Below the pieces are notes generated by a model, which was not told the origin of the DNA, searched no databases, and saw nothing but the letters and a program-made list of their open reading frames with translations. DNA of 9,735 bases from Pseudomonadota bacterium (GTDB lineage Bacteria > Pseudomonadota > Gammaproteobacteria > Steroidobacterales > Steroidobacteraceae): the NCBI GenBank assembly GCA_021808195.1, contig JAKBCE010000089.1, positions 1 through 9,735 of the forward strand, in the 5' to 3' direction. A program made the position numbers and the translations under genes. Of this stretch, positions 1 to 6,870 are shown one piece after another (position 1 is the first letter of the stretch; each line of letters begins with the position of its first letter).

Positions 1-1
1 T

Positions 2-157
2 CCGGTCCCGAACGGACACTGCGACATCGAACTGGCCCCGAGCGAGGGGCTGCTGGTGCTCTTCCCGGCGTGGATGGAGCACTACGTCGAGCCGCACGAG
101 GGCCACGAGCCGCGCATCTGCATCGCCTTTAACGCCAACGCTCCCAAGAGCCCCTGA
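2..157 (+). CDS. 2OG-Fe(II) oxygenase, C-terminal fragment (cut by window start)
   Basis: The window opens inside this gene; 51 residues and a TGA stop remain. The fragment reads as the last strands of the double-stranded beta-helix fold of a 2-oxoglutarate and Fe(II)-dependent dioxygenase, of the type known as putative 2OG-Fe(II) oxygenase (TIGR02466/PF13759). Visible marks are EGLLVLFPAWMEH (residues 15-27 of the fragment), whose His27 would be the distal iron ligand, and EPRICIAFNA (36-45), whose Arg38 would bind the 2-oxoglutarate carboxylate. The HxD iron motif lies upstream, outside the window. In this family the substrate is usually unknown, and many members sit beside TonB-dependent receptors, as here. 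The adjacent receptor gene starts 170 bases downstream behind its own regulatory region, so co-transcription is not implied. The family call is based on recalled motif pattern, not a search. Confidence 0.8.
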   Translation, partial: PVPNGHCDIELAPSEGLLVLFPAWMEHYVEPHEGHEPRICIAFNANAPKSP

Positions 158-177
158 GCGTCTCCTCGAGGATCCGC

Positions 178-195
178 CCGCGCGATGATGCGCGG
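178..195 (+). terminator. Possible terminator hairpin after the oxygenase gene
   Basis: There is a perfect 6-base-pair stem, CCGCGC and GCGCGG, around a 6-base loop, 20 bases after the oxygenase stop. A second, weaker stem (GGCCC at 200-204 with GGGCC at 211-215) and a 10-base palindrome (163-172) surround it. There is no T run, so intrinsic termination is uncertain. Confidence 0.3.
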
Positions 196-233
196 CTTCG
201 GCCCATTCGAGGGCCCCACTTAACCTGAATACG

Positions 234-278
234 CCGTCAGGATCGTTTCAGAATCGCTTCAGATTCGCAGCGTAGCCT
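234..278 (+). promoter_or_regulatory. Three-copy 11-bp direct-repeat operator and promoter of the receptor gene
   Basis: TCAGG at 237-241, TCAGA at 248-252 and TCAGA at 259-263 are spaced exactly 11 bases apart. The flanks of the last two copies are alike: TTCAGA is followed by ATC in one and TTC in the other. A -10-like hexamer TAGCCT (273-278) begins 14 bases after the start of the third copy, so the last repeat would fall near the -35 position. OmpR/PhoB-family regulators bind tandem direct repeats of about this period and often replace a weak -35 element. The same arrangement stands before the gene at 5952. A reversed copy, ACCTGAAT, lies at 223-230. The repeats are seen directly; binding by the regulator at 3745 is inferred. 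Confidence 0.7.
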
Positions 279-327
279 GCGTCCCCCTAACTTCTCAGAT
301 TCCGCATAAGAAACGGGGGGAATTAAG

Positions 328-3300
328 ATGGGAAGAACACGCCGCCGGTTTGCCGGCACAGAAGCGCTGTTGATCTCGAGTCTCTGCCTGGCCGGTGTCG
401 GCGGTGCCCGGGCCGCCGCGCAAGTCGGGCCGACGAGGCCCGCAGCACTGAAGGCCGGTCCGAGCGGCACGATCAAGGAGGTCATCGTCACCGGCTCGTT
501 GATTCCGACCAATCCGAATGCCATCGCGGTGCCGGTCACGACGTTGGATGCGCGCCAGCTCGCACAGACGGGAGTCGAGAACAGTACGCTCGACATGTTG
601 CGCAAGGCTATTCCCGCCTTCGCGGGCCGAAGCAATGCCGGGGCCAGCAATGCGCAGAACCACAATCAGTTCACCGCCGGCGGCTCGCAGATCCAGCTGC
701 GCAATCTGCCGACGCTGGTACTGGTCGACGGGCAGCGCTTGGCGATCGACGCCGTCGCCGGACTCAATGGCAGCAAGGATTTCGTCGACGTCAGCCAGAT
801 CCCCGCCGCCGCGCTGGAGCGGGTGGATGTCCTGGCCGATGGCGCTTCTTCCCTCTATGGGTCGGACGCGATCGGGGGTGTGGTGAATTTCGTGCTCAAG
901 CACAATTATCACGGGGTATCCGCCGGCGCCCATTACGGCACGGCTGATGGCGGCTATCGGGAACGCTCGGCGTACCTGACCGTGGGTGGCGATGCGGGTC
1001 CGCTCAACATCACCGCCACGGCGAGCTACTCGAAGACGACTCCGCTGTGGCAGAACACCCGGCCGTTCGCCACGCCGCAGTATGGGGTGACGCCGGGAAC
1101 GGCTCTGCCCGGTGTGGTCGCGGGTGGCGGTTACGTTCTGGCGTCAGGGCTGCTCAGTCCGCCGGTGCCGACCGGGACGAATGCCACTGCGCCGAGTTAC
1201 GCCGCGTTGGCCTCGAATGGCATTTATGACATGAGCAGCGCCACTGCGCTGTCAAACGCCTTCAATTATGCCAATTACGCGATGCTGGTGCAGCAGGAGG
1301 AGCATGAGTCCTTCGTTGCGACGGTGAACTCGAAGCCGTTTCTGCGCGGACATATGAAGTTCTTCGGCGATGTGATGGTGTCGCGCAACAGAGTTCAGTC
1401 GACGGCCTGGCAGGCCCAGGGTCAGCCGTTTTCGGCCGCTTCGCTCACGGTGCCGGCAGGAGCGCCCTACAATCCGCTGACGACGGCCGCGGTCGGTGTG
1501 ACGTTTGCCGATCCGGCACGGCCGAAAGGCGTTTTCGACACGACGGATGCGCTGCGGATCACTGCCGGTCTCAAGGGCCGGCTGTGGGGCAGCTGGACCT
1601 GGCAGACCAGTCTCGATTACAGCCAGAGCAAGCTCTCCGAGCAGGACACGAATCTGCTCTACAAGCCGAATCTCGCCCTCGCGGTGGCGGGCGGGTACGA
1701 TGCCAACGGCAATCCGCTCGCCGGTGGTGCGTTCAGCACCGTGTATAGCGGATTCTCGACGGCCAACCCGCTGGTGCTGCAGCCGGCGTTGAACCCGTTC
1801 GCCGTCGGCGGATTCTCCTCGGCGCAACTCGCCAATGTGTTCGGCACGGAAATGTTGCACGCCGACAGCAGGCTCTACGCCTGGGACGCACACGTGGTCG
1901 GGGCGCTTTTCAGTCTGCCGGCCGGCAGAATCCGCCTGGCGGCGGGCGTGAGCTGGCGCCGCGAGCAGATCCGCGGCGGGGGGGACCCGAATGCGCGGGT
2001 TACCGATCCGGTGACCGGTAGTGTCAACGGCAACGACCAGAACTGGATCGGCGGCTTGTTCACCGATCCGTTCAGCCACGGCCGCGACGACAGTGCCGTG
2101 TATGCCGAGACCCGCATCCCGTTGACGTCCTCGCGCATGCACCTCGTGGGGCTGCACGCCTTCGACCTGACGGCTGCGGCTCGGTTCGAGCACTACAGCG
2201 ACGCGGGCAGTGATATCACGCCAAAATTCGGCTTCCGCTGGGAACCGTTCGACCGTCAATTCATCGTGCAGGCGACGTACTCGAAGTCCTTCGTCGCCCC
2301 GCCACTCTACCAGGCGTATGGTCCGTACGATCTACGGACCGCACCAGGGGCCATCGTGGCATCGGTGCTCGGACCCAACTACGCCAATTTCGCCAGTACC
2401 AGCTTCAACGCCGAAGACGGTGCGAACCCCGGTCTGAAGCCGGCCACCTCCGTGGCCCGTTCCATTGGATTTGTGCTGCGACCCAAAGTGCTCCCGGGGT
2501 TCGCGCTCAATGCGAACTTCTCCTCGATCAATTTGTACGGGTTTGCCGGCGGCATTGGCTTCAACAACATCCTGAACTCGGTGAACAAGTACGGCGCGGC
2601 CTCTCCGTTCTTCGGCAATCTCGGCGTCGGACAGTTCACCAATCTTGGTGGAACAGATCCCTTTGCGGCGCCCGGTGCTCTGCAAGCATTCCTGACCAAT
2701 CCGACGACAGGTCTTGGGAACGCGGCACAAGTCTCCGCGCTGTATCTGGTGGATCGATTCACGAATCTCGCGGTGCTGCGCGAGCGGTCCTGGACGATCG
2801 GCGCCTTGTATCTGTTGCCTTGGACGCACTACGGTCAGTTCAGCCTGGCGACGAACGGTGCGGTATTCCAATCATTCAACTTCGAAGATGGCGTGGGCGA
2901 TCCGGCGATTCAGTACGCCGGTAATGCCAGCGACGGAGGGGTATTCGCAGGTACCCTACCGAAGTTCCGCTTCTACTCGACGCTGGATTGGCGCCACGGA
3001 CACTTCGATGTGACGCTGGCCAATACCTATGTTTCCTCGGTTGAGGACCGCGGGCTCAATGGCACCACCACCCCGGCGATCCCGATTGCCCACTACAGTG
3101 CATGGGATGTGCGTGGAGCCTACCGCTGGCGCTCCGGCGCCGATGCTCGGATGACGGCGGCCGTGGGGGTGGATGACCTCAATGGTGCGATGCCGCCGTC
3201 GGCCCCGCGCGCGTTCGCCAATCAGCACACCAACGCGGATATCGCCACCTATTCACCGCTCGGACGGCTGGTGTATGCGGACTGGTCGGTCTCCTTCTGA
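328..3300 (+). CDS. TonB-dependent outer-membrane receptor
   Basis: This is a full-length TonB-dependent receptor of 990 residues, expected to import a scarce ligand across the outer membrane using TonB-ExbBD energy. Residues 1-31 form a signal peptide: arginine-rich start, hydrophobic stretch LLISSLCLAGVGG, cleavage near ARAAAQ. A TonB-box-like EVIVTGS stands at 51-57. The plug domain spans about 66-191 and shows LRNLPTLVLVDGQR (124-137) and RVDVLADGASSLYGSDAIGG (165-184), both typical of the family. The rest is a beta-barrel of alternating aromatic and polar strands, ending in the Phe expected for BAM recognition (DWSVSF). No N-terminal signalling domain for an anti-sigma factor is present, which fits control by a two-component system. 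The chosen ATG follows a G-rich stretch (315-320). The ligand cannot be read from the sequence. The upstream repeats suggest control by the regulator encoded next. Confidence 0.95.
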   Translation: MGRTRRRFAGTEALLISSLCLAGVGGARAAAQVGPTRPAALKAGPSGTIKEVIVTGSLIPTNPNAIAVPVTTLDARQLAQTGVENSTLDMLRKAIPAFAGRSNAGASNAQNHNQFTAGGSQIQLRNLPTLVLVDGQRLAIDAVAGLNGSKDFVDVSQIPAAALERVDVLADGASSLYGSDAIGGVVNFVLKHNYHGVSAGAHYGTADGGYRERSAYLTVGGDAGPLNITATASYSKTTPLWQNTRPFATPQYGVTPGTALPGVVAGGGYVLASGLLSPPVPTGTNATAPSYAALASNGIYDMSSATALSNAFNYANYAMLVQQEEHESFVATVNSKPFLRGHMKFFGDVMVSRNRVQSTAWQAQGQPFSAASLTVPAGAPYNPLTTAAVGVTFADPARPKGVFDTTDALRITAGLKGRLWGSWTWQTSLDYSQSKLSEQDTNLLYKPNLALAVAGGYDANGNPLAGGAFSTVYSGFSTANPLVLQPALNPFAVGGFSSAQLANVFGTEMLHADSRLYAWDAHVVGALFSLPAGRIRLAAGVSWRREQIRGGGDPNARVTDPVTGSVNGNDQNWIGGLFTDPFSHGRDDSAVYAETRIPLTSSRMHLVGLHAFDLTAAARFEHYSDAGSDITPKFGFRWEPFDRQFIVQATYSKSFVAPPLYQAYGPYDLRTAPGAIVASVLGPNYANFASTSFNAEDGANPGLKPATSVARSIGFVLRPKVLPGFALNANFSSINLYGFAGGIGFNNILNSVNKYGAASPFFGNLGVGQFTNLGGTDPFAAPGALQAFLTNPTTGLGNAAQVSALYLVDRFTNLAVLRERSWTIGALYLLPWTHYGQFSLATNGAVFQSFNFEDGVGDPAIQYAGNASDGGVFAGTLPKFRFYSTLDWRHGHFDVTLANTYVSSVEDRGLNGTTTPAIPIAHYSAWDVRGAYRWRSGADARMTAAVGVDDLNGAMPPSAPRAFANQHTNADIATYSPLGRLVYADWSVSF

Positions 3301-3744
3301 GGCGCCGCATGCGGACGGAGCCGAGAGCGTCCCGCAGGCGACCTGGGAGTCCGGCGCGGCACCGCGGATCGCCGGCCGGCTCGGGCACGGATCTTCGGTA
3401 TAGGGAACGGCGTTCCCAGCCGTCCCTCTCTGCAGCAGCGTTGCGTCCGATCGGGGCGCAGCGGCCCGAGGGCGTGCCCGGCACGCCGTCGAACCACCGC
3501 TGCGGTTCGGTGGCCGCTGGGTGATCGACGGTCGGCGGGCGTGTGTCAGTGCAGTGGGGGGGCCATGCGCGAGTCGTTTCCGGGGCGCCGACGGGCGGCG
3601 CCGCAGGCGATGGTGGAGCCCGTGGCGGGGAGTCCCGCGGTGCGCGGGCCGCGCGCACCTGCGGCACCGGTGCGCAGCCGGGGCGGTACCGATGAAATCG
3701 ACCACGGCGTGCGGTTCGATTCCGCCCGCAGCAGGACCAGGGCC
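3301..3744. other. 444-base gap between receptor and response regulator, with palindromes
   Basis: I find no convincing gene here. The reading frames that cross it are low-complexity, rich in Arg, Pro, Ala and Gly, and have no recognisable motif. Two structures stand out. One is a 15-base near-perfect palindrome, GGGAACGGCGTTCCC, at 3403-3417, directly after a TATAGG-like -10 hexamer. The other is a nest of competing stems at 3490-3513, where CGAACC (3490-3495) can pair with GGTTCG (3504-3509) and CCACCG (3494-3499) with CGGTGG (3508-3513). No 11-base TCAG array like those before the receptor and before the gene at 5952 is visible. The stretch could carry the receptor terminator and the promoter or leader of the two-component operon. 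Confidence 0.5.
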
Positions 3745-4410
3745 ATGAAGATTCTCATCGTTGAAGACCAAGCCCGCCTCGCTCGGTTGTTGCGCCAGGG
3801 GCTCGCCGAGCGCGCCTATACCGTCACCTGCGTGGACAGCTGCGCCGCGGCTCGCGATGCGCTGTGCGAGAGCGGCTACGACCTCATCATCCTCGACCTC
3901 GGGCTGCCCGATGGAGATGGTCTTGAGCTGCTGCGCGAGTGGCGCCGCAGCGGCTTCAAGGAGCCGGTGCTGATCCTGAGCGCGCGCGATTCGGTCCAGG
4001 ACCGGGTGCGCGGCTTGGATCTGGGCGCCGACGATTACCTCCCCAAGCCGTTCAGTTTCGAGGAACTGCTGGCGCGGGTGCGCTCGCAGCTGCGCCGTCA
4101 GTCCGAGGTACGCGAGACCGTGCTCGATTATCGCGGCATCCGTCTCGATCTGCTCAGCCAGACCGTGCTGCTGCACGACGAGCCGCTCGAACTGACCCGC
4201 CGCGAGTTCGCGCTGCTCGAGATCTTCATGCAAAACCCCGGCCGCATTCTTGCGCGCACACTGATCTCGGAGAAGATCTGGGCCTCCAATTATGAGGTGG
4301 ACACCAATCTGCTCGATGTCTACATGAGCCGTCTGCGCGCAAAACTCGAGCGCAGCGCCGGCGAGCCGTACTTCAAGACGGTGCGCGGCGTCGGCTATCA
4401 GCTGCTGTAG
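3745..4410 (+). CDS. OmpR/PhoB-family response regulator (CusR/CopR-like)
   Basis: This 221-residue protein is the transcription factor of a two-component system, of typical length for the class. The receiver domain (1-115) has the acidic pair Glu7-Asp8, phospho-acceptor Asp51 in ILDLGLPDGDG, switch Ser79 and Lys101 in YLPKPF. The winged-helix DNA-binding domain (about 125-221) has LTRREFALLE (150-159), recognition helix NLLDVYMSRLRAKLE (188-202) and wing KTVRGVGYQLL. The start is ATG 3745 because MKILIVEDQ is the canonical receiver start and AGGA (3733-3736) is placed 8 bases before it. The open frame extends upstream to 3541, but that part is low-complexity and unlike any receiver. The kinase gene begins at the very next base. 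The 11-base direct repeats before the genes at 328 and 5952 are the type of site this family binds and make likely targets. Confidence 0.95.
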   Translation: MKILIVEDQARLARLLRQGLAERAYTVTCVDSCAAARDALCESGYDLIILDLGLPDGDGLELLREWRRSGFKEPVLILSARDSVQDRVRGLDLGADDYLPKPFSFEELLARVRSQLRRQSEVRETVLDYRGIRLDLLSQTVLLHDEPLELTRREFALLEIFMQNPGRILARTLISEKIWASNYEVDTNLLDVYMSRLRAKLERSAGEPYFKTVRGVGYQLL

Positions 4411-5793
4411 ATGCTGCGTTCGATCAGCCTGCGCTTGGCAGCCTGGTATGCGCTGGCGGCAACCGTCACACTGGCCGGACTGTTCGTGGTCGGCTATCAG
4501 CTGCTCGAGAGCTATCTGATCCGAGGGCTCGATCAGCTGGATGCGGCCGAGTATGCGCAAATCCGCGCGCACCTCGGCCCGCACTATCAAACACTCACCC
4601 CCGTGCAGATCAATCAGCGTATCCGTGCCACCACCCAATACGGGCAGGTTCTCTTCTACATCGACGTGCACGTTCCGGGTCACGGCGTCGTGTTCTACTC
4701 CGGAAATCTCAGCGGACGAGCCCTCCCGGATGTTCCGCACCGGCGGCGTTACAATGGTGCGCTGCCTCGAATTGGGCCGTTGCGTATTGCGGAATTTGCG
4801 TTGCCGCCCTTCGATGTGGCGGTTGGCACGTCCGCAGCGCAGGTCTATCGCGACATGGATGGATACGTCGAGGTGTGCGCGAGCTTACTCGGCGCCATGC
4901 TCGGGGTCAGTACGCTCATCGGCTTCGCGTTGAGCCGCATGGCGCTGAGGCCGGTGCGCCTGATCCGCGAGACCGCCCGGCGCATCGGCTCCGATAATCT
5001 CGGCGAACGGATTCCGGTCGCCGCGGTGCGCGATGAGATCTCGGAACTCGCGCGGCTGCTGAACCAGATGTTCGACCGGCTCGAGGATGCGTTCAACCAA
5101 ATCCGCCGCTTCGCCGCCGAAGCCTCGCACGAGCTGAAGACTCCTCTGTCGCTGATTCGCCTGCAGGCCGAGAAGCTCCTGGTCACCGGTCGCCTCGACG
5201 CCGATCAGGAGGAGGCGGTGCAGATGCAACTGGAGGAACTGGCGCGCCTCAGCCGCATCATTGAGGAGATGCTGTTCCTCTCGCGCGCCGAGGCGCGGGC
5301 GATTACGCTGCACCTGGAGCAGCAGGAGCCGGCGGCGTTCCTCGGCCAATTCGCACAGGACGCGCGGGTGCTCGCCGAGCACCATGATTTGCGCTTCGAG
5401 CTCGAGTGCCGCGGGGAGGGCGCGGTACGCTTCGAGCCGCACCGCATCCGCCAGGTGCTGCTGAATCTGTTGGTCAACGCCGTGCGCGCCGCGCCGCGCG
5501 GCAGCGTCGTTGCTGTGCGCTCGCTCATCACGCCGGGAGTGTGGCGTGTGAGCATGGAGAATCAAGGTCCGCACATCGCTGCGCGGGATCGCGAGCGCAT
5601 CTTCGAGCGGTTCGTGCGGCTCGCAGATCACGGCGGCGATGATCGCGGCAGTGGACTCGGTCTGGCCATCTGCCGCTCCATCCTCGATTTGCATCACGGG
5701 CGCATCTGGGCCGAAACGGCCGGCGCGTCGGGTGGACTTCAAGTGACGTTCGAGATTCCCATGCGAGAGGAAGGCCGTACCGCCTCCGGCTGA
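4411..5793 (+). CDS. Membrane sensor histidine kinase (CusS-like), partner of the adjacent regulator
   Basis: This is a 460-residue inner-membrane kinase. A first membrane segment (about 8-31) and a second (about 156-176) enclose a periplasmic sensor of some 125 residues. A HAMP linker follows (about 177-230), then the H box FAAEASHELKTPL with His240, the N box LLNLLVNAV (351-359; Asn352 and Asn356), a G1 region MENQGPHI (382-389) and the G2 box DDRGSGLGLAI (410-420). The G1 region lacks the classical DxGxG aspartate; an ENxG form is what CusS-type kinases have, so it is probably active. The sensor contains several His but no obvious Met- or His-cluster, so copper sensing should not be assumed. 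The TAG stop of the regulator touches this ATG with no gap and no clear Shine-Dalgarno, which suggests translational coupling. Confidence 0.93.
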   Translation: MLRSISLRLAAWYALAATVTLAGLFVVGYQLLESYLIRGLDQLDAAEYAQIRAHLGPHYQTLTPVQINQRIRATTQYGQVLFYIDVHVPGHGVVFYSGNLSGRALPDVPHRRRYNGALPRIGPLRIAEFALPPFDVAVGTSAAQVYRDMDGYVEVCASLLGAMLGVSTLIGFALSRMALRPVRLIRETARRIGSDNLGERIPVAAVRDEISELARLLNQMFDRLEDAFNQIRRFAAEASHELKTPLSLIRLQAEKLLVTGRLDADQEEAVQMQLEELARLSRIIEEMLFLSRAEARAITLHLEQQEPAAFLGQFAQDARVLAEHHDLRFELECRGEGAVRFEPHRIRQVLLNLLVNAVRAAPRGSVVAVRSLITPGVWRVSMENQGPHIAARDRERIFERFVRLADHGGDDRGSGLGLAICRSILDLHHGRIWAETAGASGGLQVTFEIPMREEGRTASG

Positions 5794-5828
5794 CCCGCCC
5801 ACTGCGACCGATCGGCGCGTGAATTTTC

Positions 5829-5872
5829 ATTCAGGTCCCTGACAGGATGGCGTCAGGTGGTGGCGCTAAGGT
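5829..5872 (+). promoter_or_regulatory. Second three-copy 11-bp direct-repeat operator and promoter
   Basis: TCAGG (5831-5835), ACAGG (5842-5846) and TCAGG (5853-5857) are spaced exactly 11 bases apart, starting 38 bases after the kinase stop. A -10-like hexamer TAAGGT (5867-5872) begins 14 bases after the start of the third copy, the same geometry as at 237-278. The bases between the cores differ between the two sites, so the shared core is unlikely to be a recent duplication. An imperfect inverted repeat (GGCGC 5862-5866 with GCGCC 5876-5880) overlaps the -10 region. It would drive the genes at 5952 and 6871. Confidence 0.68.
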
Positions 5873-5951
5873 TAGGCGCCAGCGCAGTTCCGTGCGGGCA
5901 AGGACCGCCGGAGCAGCGTCCCATTCATCAGTGAGGAGCGAGGCAGGTCTC

Positions 5952-6824
5952 ATGAAGAAACTCGGTTGGGTACTCGTGATGGCGTCCACGGTGCCGCTCG
6001 CGGCGGCCTCGGCTGGTGCGGCCGCCCCAGTGAGGGGCGCGGGCAGCTATGGTCAAGAACTCGTCAATCGCGTCGTGCATCAGCATCACAACGTCGCGGC
6101 ACTGACGATCTATCTCACGCCGCCGGGCGCCCACGCCGTGCAGGCGGTGGCCGCGAGCGATGGGAAGACCGGGCAGTCCGCCCCGCCGGCGGCGGCCGAG
6201 GCGCTCGCGCGCTGGCGGGAGTATCTCGTCTACCGACCGGGCCAGTTGATGGCGGCGCTGCCACTGGCGGACATGTCGGGCAAGAAGGCCGGCGTGATCA
6301 CCCTGACCCTCACCGGTCGAAATCGGCACGCGCTTGTGCGCGAGGCCGGCGCCATCGGCGCCTATCTCGCACGCAATACGTCCTACGCGGCGAACCTGCT
6401 GCAGAGGGCGCTGTGGGATCCGCGGCTGCCGCTGAACTCCTACGCGCAGTACCTCGTAGATGAGACGCTGGCGCGCCATCCAGACGTGCTGATTCTGGCC
6501 ATCCACGCGGCGACGCCGCTAAATGCCGATCCGGAGATTCTCGGCTCGAACATTGGCCGCATCGGCAAGCCGGCCGACAGCGATGACATGCGTGTGGTGC
6601 GCGATGGGAAGACCAATCTGGAGATCAACAAGACCCTCGATCGCTACGAGGTCGAGTTGCCCTTGAAGGACGTGAGCGGCGCCCGCATCGGCGCGCTCGG
6701 CGTGGTCTTTGTGCTTCCGCCGCATGCGGACCTGAAGGCCAAGCATCGCGAGGCCATCCTCATCCGCGACGCGCTGGCTCGGCGGATCCCCTCGGCCGCC
6801 GCACTCGTGCGCCCGATGCGCTGA
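5952..6824 (+). CDS. Secreted protein with two tandem similar domains, Cache/PAS-like; function unknown
   Basis: This is a 290-residue protein with a signal peptide (1-25; MKKLGWVLVM start, cleavage near AGAAA). I do not recognise a named family. By eye it contains two related halves, about 36-151 and 167-287. Each starts with a helix (QELVNRVVHQHHNV; QYLVDETLARHPDV), continues with a strand, and later has a basic-turn motif: LPLADMSGKKAGVITLTL (103-120) and LPLKDVSGARIGALGVVF (236-253). Each ends in a helix leading to AANLL or AAALV. Such a DxSGxxIGxL turn between strands is common in extracytoplasmic Cache/PAS-like sensors, so ligand binding in the periplasm is plausible but unproven. There are no membrane anchors or cysteines. 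ATG 5952 is chosen because it begins the signal peptide; in-frame starts back to 5847 lie inside the repeat operator. The propeller gene follows after 46 bases, probably in the same operon. Confidence 0.85.
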   Translation: MKKLGWVLVMASTVPLAAASAGAAAPVRGAGSYGQELVNRVVHQHHNVAALTIYLTPPGAHAVQAVAASDGKTGQSAPPAAAEALARWREYLVYRPGQLMAALPLADMSGKKAGVITLTLTGRNRHALVREAGAIGAYLARNTSYAANLLQRALWDPRLPLNSYAQYLVDETLARHPDVLILAIHAATPLNADPEILGSNIGRIGKPADSDDMRVVRDGKTNLEINKTLDRYEVELPLKDVSGARIGALGVVFVLPPHADLKAKHREAILIRDALARRIPSAAALVRPMR

Positions 6825-6870
6825 GCGTCTGTCCAGAGCTTCGGCACACTGATACGGAGTCGATCATCCC

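Noticed and set aside
295..299. Fourth TCAGA core before the receptor gene
   Set aside because: It lies 36 bases after the third core, which does not fit the 11-base period, and falls downstream of the putative -10.
1252..2259. 335-codon minus-strand frame inside the receptor gene
   Set aside because: It is a shadow of a barrel-coding region, with no motif and no start signal.
3541..3744. N-terminal extension of the response regulator from an upstream GTG
   Set aside because: The 68 added residues are low-complexity, while MKILIVEDQ at 3745 is the canonical receiver start and has a placed Shine-Dalgarno.
3253..4740. 495-codon open frame on the minus strand across the two-component genes
   Set aside because: It is antisense to a regulator with all its catalytic residues, shows no family motif, and long antisense frames are expected at this G+C and codon usage.
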